DNA of 64,000 nt from Sardina pilchardus (taxonomy: Eukaryota; Chordata; Actinopteri; Clupeiformes; Clupeidae), in assembly GCF_963854185.1 (NCBI RefSeq), contig NC_085006.1, forward strand, positions 8,894,060 to 8,958,059. Direction: 5' to 3'. Position numbers and translations under genes: made by a program. Shown here in pieces: positions 1 to 14,847 of the stretch. How positions within the stretch are numbered: the stretch's first letter is position 1; every line of letters begins with the position of its first letter. Under the pieces are notes generated by a model. The model did not search any database and was not told the DNA's origin. It saw nothing but the letters and a program-made list of their open reading frames with translations.

Positions 1-350
1 CCGTATTAAATCTTTCACCCTTGACTCATGTTTCATTTAATGTTCTTTTTTCCGCTTCTTCTTTTCAAGTGTTTATTTCGATGAGGGAGGGAAAAAAAAA
101 GAAACAAGATGTATTATAGCCTTGAAGTCTTCAATTTGCCCTGAGCTGTACACAGTGTTTAGGGTGTAGGCGGCACGCTTAACACAAGGGGATCGCACAT
201 TAAAACCACCGCACTGCACTGGCTCTGGTTGCCTGGGTTTTGTTCAGAGGTTTTGCCTGAGCAGTCCTCTGACCAGAGGGGCCGACCTCTCCCAGCACGT
301 CTGGCTCTGTGTGTCGTCTCAAGGCCCCGCAGTCAGCGTGGGGAAGGAAG

Positions 351-400
351 CGGGCAGTAGCGGGCAGTAGCGGGCAGTAGCGGGCAGGAGCGGGCTGCTG
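351..400. repeat. 10-bp minisatellite, five units
   Basis: Unit CGGGCAGTAG repeated with small changes in the last two units. Confidence 0.85.
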
Positions 401-495
401 CAGCAGGGCGGCGGCACAGCTGGGAGCCTTCTGCGGAGGCCCACAGGCCGGGGCCACCCTCACCTCCGCGAGAGCCTTTTCCGAGAGTCAAGTGA

Positions 496-526
<31 letters not shown>
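496..526. repeat. (GT)n(GA)n microsatellite
   Basis: Short compound dinucleotide tract. Confidence 0.9.
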
Positions 527-527
<1 letters not shown>

Positions 528-3500
528 AAGAGGGGGTTGTTTTTTCTGGATGTGAGCCAGAGGAGTATTCCATGACTATATCTGAGAGTGCAAACGTAGG
601 CTTTTTTTTCTTCAGCATTTCAAAGATCTAGCTGGACTCGCATGCTTTGATAGAGTTCAGATGAACGGTCACTAACACACACCACAGACCTGGGCAAACA
701 GCACGAGAGGCTTCACAAGCATCCTTGGCCTCAAGAGAACACAAAAGGAACCCTTCAAAAAAAAAAAAAAACAGAAAAGCAGCCGACTGCACAACGACCG
801 CAATGCAATAGCATACTACTTCAGGATCATGAGCTACACGTGTCAAGGGTGGACAACGGTCAGTGTAAATCCCGCACAAAATCCGCATGTGTCAAAAGAT
901 GATTGCCCACTGATTGTCAAGAGTGAAAAGCACTTGTGTGGAGAAGGAGGAGGAAAAGGAGGAGATGGAGGAACCTATCAATGCCAGCCAACCTGCCTGC
1001 CTGATTGGTATTCTACAGCGACTGAGCTAGTGGGAGGAGTAGATTCAGTAGTTCAGACGCAGTCAAGGACGACACCTACGCACAATATGATGGCGAGCTC
1101 CAGCACAACACCGCCAGCGACGGCTCCCCCCCCCACTCACTCGCCCGTCCTCCCTGCCCTCCTTTCCGTCTCCGCCACCCCCACAATTTATTCTCAGTCC
1201 AACACTTGAGGAATTACTTTATTCAATCAAGAGTTCTGGCGACGTACGCGCTCACGTACCCGCGTCAGCCTCTGCCAAAAGCCGCCGCCACACAAAGCCA
1301 CTACATCCATCCTCCGTTATTAACAACCGCTGTCTTTCCCGGGGAGACGCACAAGCGCCGCGAGAAGCTGTCAATGTCACAAGCTGCTGGCCTTCCCTTT
1401 CTCCTCCCCCGAGCATTAATCATGGCCTTGCTTGGTCGCCTACTTCCACTAACCTTAGTACAGAGTCAGCCCAGGGTTTCTCCGCCATGGGCAATAACAG
1501 ACGAACGAAAAACACCGTTGAAAGGCCTTCATGAGCTGCACTGTGTTTACAGACCGAGGTGCTGGTAGTCATAATAGGCCTTGTTCCTGTTCAGGTGTCT
1601 TGGACACAAGCTAATGCCCGAAAACGAAAACAACTTCCTGTGATACATGTTCTTGTTGAGAGCCAGCCTAACTTTCAAAGGCTTCTCAGGTCATCATGAG
1701 TCAGTACAGTAGAGGCAACTGAATGGTGAGCTGATGAGGCGTCACAGTCTATTGCACACACACAATGAGAAGGCATCGAAGACAACTAGCAAAGTCACAC
1801 CTACTATAGGACACCATCATGATTCATCAGACCATGTTACACAGGCCATGCTGCACGTAAGAAGGTTTAATCAAAAATGAAATGATCAGTTTAGAAAAGG
1901 ATCGTACTGGCGCCACACCGATTTCCTCCATTTACAAAACATACAGTATACTGTATCAACCCCCAGCCACCCCTCCATGCCTGTCCATGCAAACGTACAC
2001 CTTCAGATCCTATCTTTGGTGCCTCCGCTCTGTGGGGAGGGCCAGGAGTCACACACCTAATGATCGACACCTCTGCAAATCAGGAGCAAGCTAATAGAGG
2101 CTCCTAACATGGGTCCCCCCACCGCCACCCCCGTGCTAACCAAATGTACACAAACAACCTCCAGACAAACAAACCAACGCCTGAAACCTCATGGGGTCTG
2201 TCAAATTAGGGACCACCAGTATGCCATAACAAACATTGCCTCACTTATAGCAAATGAAGACCTGTGACAGCCCGGCATTCCTCAGCGTCCAAAGGGTGAG
2301 CCGCCCAACTGAATTACTACTGCGGTTGAGCGCTGGCCAATGCGGTTTCGCGTTTCACCTTTGTGAAGCTGAAATCAAGAAGGTGTTGGTATTAATTTAA
2401 TAGAGCCTCCACACGTCTGTTAGCGATATCCTCTACTGGATTTTTCCATTGATCCATTTGGGTATTCTCAATGGGCCAATGCTGAAACCAGACCACATCA
2501 ACACTTAATAAGGACAACCATTCCAGGAGGGCTTGACAGACAAGATGTGAAGGGCCTGCTTTAGAAAGAAAAAAGGTGGGGGGATGGGTGGGTTTAAGAC
2601 TAAATGGATTTTCCCAGATGGAAAATCTTAACAATGTTGAATGAAGCTTCTTCAGCTGTTGGGGCCATCCCCTTCCATGCATGTTGTTGGGAGGCACCAG
2701 CCTCACTGGCATTGATTGAGTCTGACACAAATGAAAAACAACCTTCAGATATGATCAAGGAACCAAAGGAGGTGCCATGGAGGCGGTGTCTGTCCACTCT
2801 CAATACAATACAGGCATTCAGAGAGCGGCACAAAGAAAAACAATCCAAATGTATCAGGCACTAAGGTCAGGGAGAGGACATGAGATTGGGACATACTGTA
2901 AACGGGGGTTTGAATGTGCTAACAAACGCGTACAGTCTCATAAACAGCTCAGTTGGGAGAGAGGGGGAATGGCTTTGAAGCCACAGGATCTTTAGCTAGA
3001 GGCCAAAAATATTCAGTGGCTGAGGTAAATAATCCATCTTCCAAAAGATTATGCAAAATACCTCGTTGCCCTGGAAAAACTGTCAGAGCCTAGATTACAG
3101 CTTAAGGGTTTCCCCACTGAATCTTTGCAGTCCCCCGATCCCTTTTCCACACACACACCAGTGGACCGGTAACTGTATGCAAAACTCCACAAAAACCTCC
3201 TCTATGCAGCCACTTATCAAAGCCATGGCAAAGAAGCCGACATGTAAAACACGTTCAGCGGTGAGGGGTTATCAGTAAATAACACGCAGAGTCTTCTGCA
3301 GTGTGCACTAAAAATCTCACTGAAGGATAAAGCCAGCCAGTAAAACCCCTTATGGTCACGGTAGACCATTAAACGTCCCTTTGTCTGTCTCACTCACTAA
3401 TCTGAAGGGATTACACAACTGGCTCCGGAATATAATTCAAAACAAGACCAAAAATTATTGGAACGTTGCTTGACAGAAATATGATAGCCATGGGGGGCGC

Positions 3501-5737
3501 AGTGTTTTGTCATGTGAGCAGAAGCGCATAGTTCAAATTCTAACCTGTGTCAGTGTCAGCATCAAAGCAGGGCAGTCGTAGCGGAGGGAATGGATATATG
3601 GCAACGGACACTTGACCTATGCGTTGTTTCACTCGAGGCCTGAGGCAACAACACCACAGTAAAACTGTGATGCATAGGAATTAGTCATTCCCTTCTGTCT
3701 AAAACCTACAATTATTCCTCACATCAACATCATAGTATCAACTGTCAGGATTTTCCTCTCCTTCTTTTTGGATAAGCATCCGCCTTTGATATGAAATGAC
3801 TTGACAGTGAAGATAAAACTGGATTACGTTACGTTCATTATGACCTGTTAATTGCATCTGTACTACATCTGATTTAACATCCACATAAATCTACCTACAA
3901 TAGTGTCTGAAAAACGCAACATGTGTCCCATTTCAAGGCCAATCTAGATCAGCAGCGTGACAGTAGCTACCGCGCTGAGACACAAGGCGCTGCTCCGCTC
4001 CCTCCAACACTGACAGTAAGAGACTGCTTGCTTTTCCTTTCAGAGTCAAAATGAATGTGCCTCCCACACATAACATATTTCAATCAATTACCATCTCCAT
4101 TTAGCTCAAAGTCATATCAAGTGCGGAGACATCAGCCTGAGCAGGAACCATAGAACTAACAGGAGGAGTGACTCATGTTTATATAAGGCAGCGCCGTCAG
4201 CTCTATATGTATCTACCGGACACACTGATAGAGCATCCGTGTTTGTTCCACAGGTTGAAAGTCCAGGGTCTAGTAGTCCACTTCGTCCTGTTATTTGAGG
4301 TCTTGACAAACAGTGGTGTTTGCACAAAAGCCAACAACCACCTAAAATCAATGGAACATTGTCGCTGCGTTGTAAAGCCATTTGGCAATGCGGGGAAGCT
4401 TTATTTGTGTTAAAAAAAAGAGGCCCCATTTTCCACAAAAATCAATTACTCCAACCACACAGAATGACAGGACAACGTGGTCCTCTGACTGACTCTAACT
4501 AAAACACCGCTACCCTACCACACGGTTTTGGATTAATCATTCACCCAAGAGAGGCACAGAGGGCTTCTAAAGAGGTGCAAAATGATACAGAACACCAAAA
4601 AGGGGTGCACACAATAGGCTCTTTATTCTGACCAGGAGCAGTTGAAGCATTTTCAGTCTGTGCCGTTTTTCAAAGGGAATCATTTCCTCAAGTGCACCAG
4701 ACCACACGGAGCAGCTTGGCAGTCGTACAGCACGTATCCTGTGCAGCCCTGAATTCTAATTCCGCAGGTGAAAACTTAATGGGCATAGTGCCTGGTGGCG
4801 CAGCACACAGGTGGGTGGTCAGACTATGCCAGAGCAAAGGGTCGTTTGAAATGCAGCGACCCGCTCCATCAGCCAAAGGGGACACAAACCCAACCGGGAC
4901 CTTAAAAAAGCCTGAATAAACGCACTGTGACAGAAAAAGAGCTGAACAACCCAGGCCCGCAATCAATACCACCACCAGTGCAGCACACTACTGTCTCCAT
5001 TGAAGTCATTAACACGCACAATGCAAGGGGAAAAAACATCAAAATGACAAACTGCCAGAACAGACACACAATTAAGATTTAAAGCAAGCATATGCAACTC
5101 TTCTTTCCCCCAACTACGTTTAGCCTGAAACACAGATTGCACAGATGACGCACCACATATGATGATGCAAAGACCACTGTTCTGGTTCTGATTGGTAAAG
5201 CTGACAGTAAGCTGAAGGTCACCATGGAGAGTACCTGACAACATGCTCTTTGAAATGAAAGCTGTTGATATGTATCCTAATATAATCAAATTCATGACAT
5301 GAAAAAATAAGAGGAAGAACTGTACATTCAAATATGTTCTAATTCCTCATGCCATAGGTAGGGGATTGCACAGCGGCCAGTCTACAACCAAGCCTTTCTA
5401 TGTCAAAACCAAAATAACGGACAGATCACAAACCACCAACAAAAACATCACTAACAGAACAGCCTTCAAAAACATTTCATTTGGGTTATCAAGCAGCAGC
5501 TGGATGTGAGCACATTGTGTCATGTCATTCACAATAGTATACAGACCTACACAAGTAAACTAGACTTCATTACAGGCCTGTTTGTCTTGATACCAAGGGG
5601 AATGTAGAAGGAAACCGCAGCAGGTTACATTTTCAGTTTACCTGAGCAGAAGCCAACAGGAAACCAAACCACTTTCTTTGCAATAACCTAGATGTCACCC
5701 TGGCAAGTCACCTAATGAGTCACCTAACTCTGTGGAT

Positions 5738-5747
5738 GAGAGAGAGG

Positions 5748-5793
<46 letters not shown>
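5738..5793. repeat. (GA)n microsatellite
   Basis: About 56 bp of GA with two GGG interruptions. Confidence 0.95.
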
Positions 5794-5795
<2 letters not shown>

Positions 5796-5899
5796 CCATT
5801 CCTCCTTGCTGTAGAGATCGGTCTAATACACAGGATGGAGAAATTGTGCTGAGACGAGATGGTTCTCCTCAGAACGCTCTTTGAATATGATGCATTTAA

Positions 5900-7100
5900 T
5901 GATGCATGTGCGTTACTCTTCATTCCGTAGCCTATCCCCCCTGACGTGGACCAGACTTTCAATTAGACATAACCGGATGCCTACTGTCCCATTAAATATT
6001 TGTCTGGGACAGCAACAAAAGTAACATAGGCCTCCACAGTCTAGAAGTTAGATATTGGTAGCCTACTTTAACATTTCCTGAGCTTTCTTATCAATTACCA
6101 AACATAAATTATGTCCGGTGCTTCCGCGGACAGGACTAAAGGCGCGAGATAGACCAAACAGTAAATAACTAAGTTGTTATTTCCTCCCAGAAGAATGTCA
6201 CAGAGCTTTCTTAATAACATTTTCTCATGTATCTGTTGACTACAAACAACAATGTGTCTATCCGTGTTTACATAACCACAGGCGAGCCCACTAACCGAGG
6301 TATTGCAGCCAACACAAGAAATAACGCAAACATAGCTTATCCGACTTAAGTGGTCCTATTCGTCCCCACATTATTATTTGGATAGCATTGATATGGCTAT
6401 CCAATAACAAGGAATAAAGCAAGAGCGCGATCGGATCGACTGACACAATGTAACAACATACCTATGTGTCAGTTCGCACTATTATTTTTTTTATCCGTTA
6501 CATTGGCACGTGCAGGACCCACTAATTTTTCAGCCAGGAAAACATTGAACTCGCGCATAGACTGATCACTCACACACCGATATTCGCATCTGCCTGAAAA
6601 AGATAAGACTGCTGCCAGGTCGCCTGTTTAAAAGACACACAGATACAAACTGCCAGAGGAACCCCTTGACAAGAAAGGAAGGAAAGGACGAGCATTTACA
6701 TTGTACCTTAATAATCTCACTGTACCGCTATATTCGTAACGCACCTAGAATGCAGAAGATCTGCGGCGGCATACAATTGCTTCACTGGTTAGCAAACACT
6801 TCCATGGGCTTGAGCACCTTTGTCTATACACTCCATTTGTCTTCCGCTCCTTCCGTTCGGTGCTTAAAATTGCGACAGGCAAGTCCACCAAAAACTGCTT
6901 TCTCTACAATTGTATCACGGTAAACGCGTCACCTCTTCTTTACTAGTCTGATACCGTAGCCCTGAAAGCGCGCAGCTGATAGGCCGTTCCAAAGACGAGA
7001 GATCAGAAAGCAACCTTGTCTCGGAGTACTGGATTGGCTTATGGCTTGGTGAGAAGGACTAACTATACGCCAGCCCATTTAAAGGGCCAGTACTTGTGCA
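5900..7100. promoter_or_regulatory. Promoter-like stretch, possible minus-strand gene start
   Basis: Rich in CpG-containing motifs relative to its flanks. Holds GCACGTGC (6506-6513), an inverted CCAAT (GATTGGCTTATGG near 7032) and, on the minus strand, a donor-like CTAG|gtgcgt near 6745. A gene reading leftward out of the window could start near 6950. No coding sequence confirms it. Confidence 0.25.
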
Positions 7101-10100
7101 GCTCTCAGGGTTAATGATCAATGCATGTAAAGTATGGACATAACATAGCCTATACGTCCACATGTCTATACATTTCATTATGTATATGTGATAGGCATGT
7201 AGCCTTAGTTTACTATAGTGACTCATGTATATTCACCATCATGTATTTATTTGCCTGCCTTTCAAAGAAAATCTAACTTGCTATATATTCAAGTGTAATA
7301 TTCAAATATTCAAGTGTATGCATACATTTTTAGGACAATGAAAACATATCTGAACGTTTCACGCAATATATCCAACAAATAATCAAATAGGTGGGGCTTT
7401 GGACTGAAAAGCACATTAGTCAATGTGCTTCTCAAATTCAAAATACTCAAAGCGACTAAAGTAATTGATTCAGCTACCCTTTGCCCCCTTAAGGATCTAT
7501 ACACCTATGCCAAAGTGCTTGGCAGCCTCTCGGCTCTGGTGGTAATGGTGGTATAAATCCTGATGCATATATGTTAAATGGATGGACCTGACAGCTTGTC
7601 ATTGCTCATATCTATCGAGCTTGATTCCAGAGTCCGCTCTGGATGCCACAGCTGAAAGCAGAGCGCACCACTGTTATTCACTCCTTATGGAGCATGTGAC
7701 TTTGTGGTGCAGGGTACTGGGACGGGATGGACGTGAACCCCAGTGCATTAGTGCTCATTTGAGCTTTTCAGAGGGGTTGGCACTGCCAGTGTCTGAAGGC
7801 TCCCATTAATGACTGGAATTAGTGTTGCACTGCACTTACCCTTCCCTCACCCTAAAGAGGGTAACTGATTTAAGTGGGAGTGGAATTACTGGCAGATTGG
7901 ATGGGGAGGGAGGGAGGGCTGGTGGTGGTGGCAGTGGTGGATGAGGATTTGGTTTCATTTCTCTGATATTTCAGTTCATTCTACCCAATCTGGAATCAAC
8001 CTTGCTTGTTTATTCCAAATGCAAATTTTACGCTTTTTTTTTTTTTTTGGCTTTGGTGTGACCTATTGTCTTATTATGAGAATGTCAGTTTCATGACAAG
8101 CAGTTCAGTAATCAAGGATCTTTGGTATACGCTCTCCATAGCATAACACAAGGTTAGCTGCAAACACAGGCTTACACGTCATGTGACGCCATCAAACAAA
8201 ATATAGAAATAAACAAGGTAGCACCATAATATATCAAGCAAGGTATTCAGTAAATGATACATGTAAAATCATAGGTATAAAAGTGGCGGGTGACAGTGTG
8301 TAGGGTAAAGATATTAATTAGATTATGCAGAAAGGGATAGGCAGATAATATACCTCTTCCCCAGAGTGACAGACACAGGGAAGAGGTGAAGGACACAAAT
8401 AAATATTAATAAGAAAACTGGATACAAACTCCAGCAGCATTCTGGCAACAATGAGAGTTTTGCCGCACACTTGCTGCAACATTCTGACAATAATGAGAGA
8501 ACAATTTGGTGGTCTTGCTGCTAACATCCAGCAATATTCTGAACATCCAGAAATTATAACTTCCAGCAGCAACAAGAACTTAGTTGCACATTCTGCTGAG
8601 ACATAATTATATTTGCTGCAAACTGTTTGCTACAAATATACCGTTTTCCACAAACTCATTTGGCCAAATAGCAACCTTCCAGCAACAATGAGAAGTTTGC
8701 TACAAACTTTCAGAGTTTTAGTAACAATGAGACGTTTACTGCAAATTTCCAGCAACCTTCTGGCAACAATGAGAAGTTTGCCACAAACTTACAGCAACCT
8801 TCTGGCAATAATTAGAAATGTTTCAAACTATATTTGCAACAAATGTCCAGAGTTTCCCACAAATGAAGTTTAAACTAACAGTTGCATGCTTTGTGCCTGC
8901 ATTTAAAAGAACTTTGAAGAGTAAACATAGAATTGTCAACGAAGCAATCATGAGTCAATGTCCAAAACACAATACAAAACAAAACATACGGACACTAAAA
9001 ATACCTCTGCCTGAAGAAGAACAGAGTGTGTGTCTTTCTCTCTCTCTCTTGCTCTGTATGTGTCAGACAGAGAAGTGTGTGCATTACATTTGATAATATC
9101 TGCGTCAGCTTTTATACATGAATGCAAACTATGCATTTACAGTGATAGAATTAATGTAATGCTTATGATGTCAATAAACTGTATGCAAAACATAAATAAC
9201 ATAAATGGGAGACAACCTAAAGCTTGAACTGTTTCAAACAGCAAATCCCAGTGGTGCTGGTGGTTTTGTCGTGATGTGGTTTGGTTTAAGAGGGAAAGCC
9301 AGCACAGCCTATTGTTTGTGATGAACTTGAGTGTGATAAAATACAAAATAACATTTCAAGACATTGTCCACACACATGTGTTCTTCTCATAAAACGCTGA
9401 GGTCACATTTGTCCTCAAAAGACCAGGAAAACCCTGGAGGGTGAAACATATCCTGATCTCAAAAATAGCACCCCAGGTGACAAGGATACTGTGTGGGAAA
9501 AGGGAAAGAGCACTGGATTAAAAGATACCCCAGAGACTAAGTTCTAAGGCATGAGGCATGAAAGGGTGAGGTTCTGTACTAACAGGATGGCAAGTCTCAC
9601 TTCACACACAGAAAGACTTCTGAGGGTGAGTTCTGGTAAGAAATAATCTCATAATTCCAAAATGGGACATGGGGATAATGATAATAAAGGATCCCATTAC
9701 TTACAATCCCCCAATATCCATCGGACACAGCGGCCACTTTGGTGCACTGGACATTACCCGCTGAGTTCAAAAGAACTTGCTAACAAAATGCAAGAAGAAT
9801 CCTAACACTGTTAATGCAACTGAGCCATTCAGCACTATGCAGCACTTGGCTCTCTTCCCACGCATTTAAGACACTTTTCTACTTAAATGTAATTGTGATG
9901 CTGTGGTCTCTCAAAGCACTGCCAAAGAGATCCTGATTTAAAAGCATTGGGTTTTGACCAAACTTGGGGGGGAAATGCATTTCCGTGATGACACCCCTTT
10001 TTTGTAACCGGATCCAGAAGGATCTATTGTTCACAGTTCCCTGCCATATACATCTGTGTCAATGGTCTTTGAAAACTCGACAAGGCAGTAAATCCTGAAC

Positions 10101-10541
10101 ATGTTCCACCGCATATTCATCACCTCTGAACACCCAGAAGGTCACCGATGCAGCTGGAGTTCAAAATAGCATCAGTTAACAATGTGTCTCAAGAGGTCGG
10201 TCTGCAGGAGTCATTCACTTCCAATCGCGATAAGAAAAGAAACGATGAAAATGAGAAAAGGCGGACGGAGAGTCCCAGGAGAGGAGCAGGAAATCACAGC
10301 CGCCTCTGTATAAAACCTGTCCTCTGAAGGAGCAGCCATGGTGAGAATGGGATGGAGGGAGGGGGGGGGGGTCTCCAGAGAGGGGACTTGACACCCAACT
10401 GAGTGTGGGTTAGCTTGCCTCTCTATCCAAATGACAACCTGTGAGACAGAAGATGCCATTTGCTGGCGCAAGAAACTGTCTCCTTGGATCAGGCACTCAG
10501 AACAGATTGTGCCTGAGATCACTCCCTCTCTCTTGCGCAGG
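7100..10541. other. Intergenic or intronic, no recognised gene
   Basis: AT-rich. Contains an oligo(T) run near 8034 and the 42-bp degenerate repeat at 8425. Nothing else with structure was recognised. Confidence 0.5.
8425..8865. repeat. Degenerate tandem repeat of about 42 bp
   Basis: Blocks CAGCAACCTTCTGGCAACAA and TGAGAAGTTTGCCACAAACT alternate several times with decay (for example at 8660, 8750 and 8790), with divergent units before 8600. The motif is not one I can name. Confidence 0.6.
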
Positions 10542-10790
<249 letters not shown>

Positions 10791-11247
10791 TCGGAGCAGG
10801 ACTAATAGGGCCATGAGAAGACGGGAGGTAGGCTTAATTCTATTTTAGAGAACAATGAAATATGGATGAGGCACTAAGCCCAGGCACAGTGGCTGGCAAG
10901 AGAGTTCAGTACAGGTAAGCATCAAGCCTGCAGCAATAGGCACCAAAATACGATCAGTGAGGGGTGACGGTTGCGGCTTTCAAATCGAGTCAAATCCATC
11001 TTGCAAATTTAACTAAAAGACTGTATGCGTCCTCTTTGTAGATTCTGGCAGTGAATCTAGGATCACTCTTTATTGGTTGGTTGGTTGGTTTTTCTTTATT
11101 GGTTTAGCTCTGTAATGTCGTCAAGCAGAATTGTCGCAATGCATTGTACAGGAGCACGACGTTTTAAACTTTTAAAACGAGTTTAGCCAAGCTGTTTTGC
11201 TCTGACATGACCAGAACGATTCACTGATTTCACTGAATATTTCATTC

Positions 11248-11388
11248 AGGGGTGAGCTGTGGTGCAAGAGGCTGCAGCAGCTATACCACCTTCGGGTCCG
11301 ACCCGTCTCTTCTCCCCCACTCGCTTCCTGTCACTCGCCATTGTCCTACCTGAATATTGCCAAAAATCCCAAAACATTCTTTAAAAAA
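11248..11388 (+). mobile_element. Degenerate SINE of a related type
   Basis: GAGCTGTGGTGCAAGAGGCT, a decayed B box (GGGTCCGACCC), CCACTCGCTTCCTGTCACTC and an A-rich tail resemble the SINE at 30695. Near-exact 12-bp direct repeats, AATATTTCATTC and AATATTTCACTC, flank it. Confidence 0.65.
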
Positions 11389-12701
11389 AATATTTCACTC
11401 GGACACTATACCAATATTGATGAAAGGGTTTAGATCTAGATTTTGAAAATAACATGTATTTTACTTGAAAATCTACATAGTAAGTAGTCGCATAGTAAGA
11501 ATGTTCTTTAGGCCTAAATATACATTTTCTAAATTACTGTCTAAATTATTGTTGAACTAGGCTACACATGGAATACAGCAACCTTCATCCTTTACTTAGA
11601 GAAGCCCACATCATCTCTCTCTGTGCCCATCCATTCCCTGAAAGCTTGAAAACTAAAATAACCAAATGGAAGACATTAGGCCCTTATGAGTCACAACACA
11701 TATCTTTCTAATTTGTGCAGCACATTTTTGTTCAGTTTGGTGAGTTTGACACACACACACACACACAGAGACATGTGTTAACTGGGACTTTCTGCCTTTA
11801 CAGAGAGGAAAAATATTTTTTGTTGCTTAGCATGAACATCTGAAATCTATCCTCAGAGCCACAGCATTCAAATATCAAGGCACACTAAATCCTGTGTAGG
11901 GATGAATGCTGTTTGTTTTTGAGCTGGCCTGCATCCCGTCTAGCTTTGTGCCAAAGACCAAGAGACATAGGAAAAAACAAATCAACAAATAGATTGCACA
12001 CAGACAAAAAGACCATTCTTCTTTGGAGACCTAAGAATTTTAGGTTTTCCCTTGAATTCACTTAGAATTCGATTTAATCTCTATTTGGGAAACAAACCTG
12101 CAACGATGACAGCTCAATCCAGCCATCTATACTCAATGCCACATTGATGTTCTCACAGCTCCTATTTTTGAACAAGACGCCTGAATATTTTTGGGTTACA
12201 GTTCAGTTTCTGACGTCTGTCAAATGGTGGAATATTAAAGGTGCACATGCATGCAGATGGTATGGTAGTAACATGGCCACTAATGTGGACACCATTTTTG
12301 CTGTTAATAAATTGCTAATAAATGCCTAAAACACCCAAAATTGCAAATAGTAACACAAGAGCTACCATTAGATTAGTTTCCTTACACACACAGTACAAAG
12401 AACATAATGTGTATTTCCATGTAGTAAACATATGATTATGAGTGATGTTGGGATTGTACAGAACATGACGAGACAGCAGAGGACATTGCTAAACCACAGG
12501 AGATGTTGTGGACAGTCAGGCCAAACCAATCGCACACGCACACACCAAGCTCAGCGCTCCAGACTCCTCGAGAACACCTTGTCCGACCCCTGCGTGCCTG
12601 GCATCTCTCTGGCCTCTAATCAGTGGCACAGCATCTGGGCTGATTAGGTAAAAGCTCTCAACTGCTGCCAGCAAAACAAGAAAAAAAATAACAGACATGC
12701 A

Positions 12702-12703
<2 letters not shown>

Positions 12704-12748
<45 letters not shown>

Positions 12749-12807
12749 AGAGAGAGACAGACGCACACACACACATACACACACACACACACAAAACACA
12801 CACACGT
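12704..12807. repeat. Compound (CA)n(GA)n microsatellite
   Basis: CA, then a short GA block, then CA again. A related CA/GA tract lies at about 12967-13007 and interrupted CA at 13271-13360. Confidence 0.95.
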
Positions 12808-12974
12808 ACTCACACACATATCCTGCTTGGCTAGGATGTCGAAATAAAACATGCCACATCCCTGCCATGTCCCTGCTTAATTAAACACCTGTAACACTGT
12901 GAAGGAGGAAGCACATCTTTTTATAGGCTGTTGAAGGATGAGATGGAGGATAGAGTCTCACTCTTCACACACAG

Positions 12975-13007
<33 letters not shown>

Positions 13008-14219
13008 ACTTAACAGAGAGACACAGCTAATACTGCTATGTGAATCAGTAGCATTAAGAGTCATCCTGGGTATTCCCAACATACTGTAACCTCTCTGCAC
13101 TGCTGTCTGGCTGTGGGTGGACAACGGCTGCCTGATAGGAGATTTTGCTCATAATCTGTGGCTCCCACCAGGCTGTTTGGCACAATCGTTTGATTGATTG
13201 ATTAAAAAAAAAAATCAATGTGAGAGACCCCCATCTTGCCTCCACTTACGCATACTGTATGCACAACAATACACACACACACGCACACACCCATGGACAC
13301 ACCCATACATACACAGACACACATACACACACACACACATATCGACACGCACACGCAGTGTGTGTTTTGTTGTGCACCCAAAGCCACCGTTACTCATATG
13401 CCACTGAATTAGCAGGCCGCCCCACAGTTTAATTGCAGCGAATTGGGCTTGGCAGCGAGCCAGGGCTGATCTTAGCCTAAGCCGATTTTCGCTTGACCAC
13501 TGTTTGGTTATGGTCCGGAGGCAGATGGTGCTCCAGGGGAGCAGGGGCAGATTTATGGCCAAAGCAGCAGGGGCCGGCCATAGCATGACCGATTCAGGGG
13601 AGAGATGCACAGTGATAGTGCCCAACCCCGAGGCCTTACAGTGTAGGCTAATGAGAGGGACTTACATAAGTACACTCTCCCTGACTGAGAAAGCGCCGTG
13701 GTCTCTGCAAAATGTGTTTTGTTTGTTCCAGTTTGGAATCCCAACATGTTGTGTCAAGCTGGGCTGGATGAAAGAAGATTTCACTCGCCACAGGAGTTCT
13801 CAAATAAATCAAGCAGTCGCCAATGATGTGTGTTGAGCGTTTTGGAGCCATGTCTAACATATTGGACCCTCACAAATCCAAATGGACCATGGGGAGGTTG
13901 TATCTATCATGGCCTTTTCAGTTCTACGTTCAGTTCTACATTCCATGCTGCTATCCACCTCTTTCCTTAACCCGGAAATATGTATCGTTGCGATGGTTAC
14001 GATACTGTTTTCAACTTCCGTTCATTCTGTTAACATGTGCGTTCTCCATAGCAAACTAGATTATGCCTCAACTTAGATTTCTTTCGAAATGTTGACAATT
14101 CTGCCCTCAGCATGTATATACTGCATCACATATAACCGATATAAAATAGAAAAGTTGACTTTTATATGCGTTATGATATGTTAAGCACCGTAAACCGTCA
14201 CGTTAAAACAGATACAATG

Positions 14220-14809
14220 CAGCTTCGCCGGAAATAGAAAACCGTCTCGGTGTCATGGCGACACCCATTGTTGGGCTGCGGAATATCGTGGATAGAAGGC
14301 AGTGAAATGGGCTTTTGTGGCTTGCTGAATGTGTAGCAGTTGCACAGGGAAGCGTTGGCACCACATGCTACTTGGTGTGCCCCTGGTTACTGTGGCGACA
14401 GACTGGCGCACAGTGAGTGAGGCAGGCCACCTGCGATGGCCGTGACTGCACAGGGGTCTATGGAGGCCTGTCAGTGAGAGGATGGTGTGTCAGGGACACC
14501 GGCAGCGTCCGCAGCTGCTGCCTCCCCCGCGGGAGAGAGCGCCCTCGACGGTGGCGGTGGCGGCAGCAGCGCACCGCGTGGCCGTTCTAGCACTTTCCAT
14601 CCAACTCCTCCCCCCCTCCTCGGCGCGAGCGCCCAAGGAGTCAGAGGTGGAGAGCGAGGCGGTGCGATGACAACAGCACACGTCCTCAGGAAACTGCTGT
14701 GTCCGCCGCACGCTGGGCAGCACGAGGAAATTGCTCTTCCGTCCGCCGCATTTCCCCCCCACACACACAGAACAAACACGCCTCGGGGGCAGTCAGCTGT
14801 ACGTAACGT

Positions 14810-14847
<38 letters not shown>

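Larger units (their letters stand above)
1..5900. other. Stretch with no recognised gene
   Basis: No reading frame here resembles a known protein, and none has clear exon structure on either strand. It contains two small tandem repeats near its left end. Around 3494-3542 there is a tRNA-like GGGCGCAGTG and AGTTCAAATTC spacing, a very weak SINE hint. It could be an intron or 3' UTR of a gene lying to the left. Confidence 0.5.

Noticed and set aside
3490..3545. A-box/B-box-like spacing
   Set aside because: Both boxes are too degenerate and no tail or target duplication is seen.
4963..5331. 122-codon minus-strand frame
   Set aside because: No recognisable domain, no plausible start context or neighbours, composition fits chance.
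8425..8865. CRISPR-like repeat-spacer layout
   Set aside because: Eukaryotic window; the units are degenerate and contiguous without unique spacers of fixed length.
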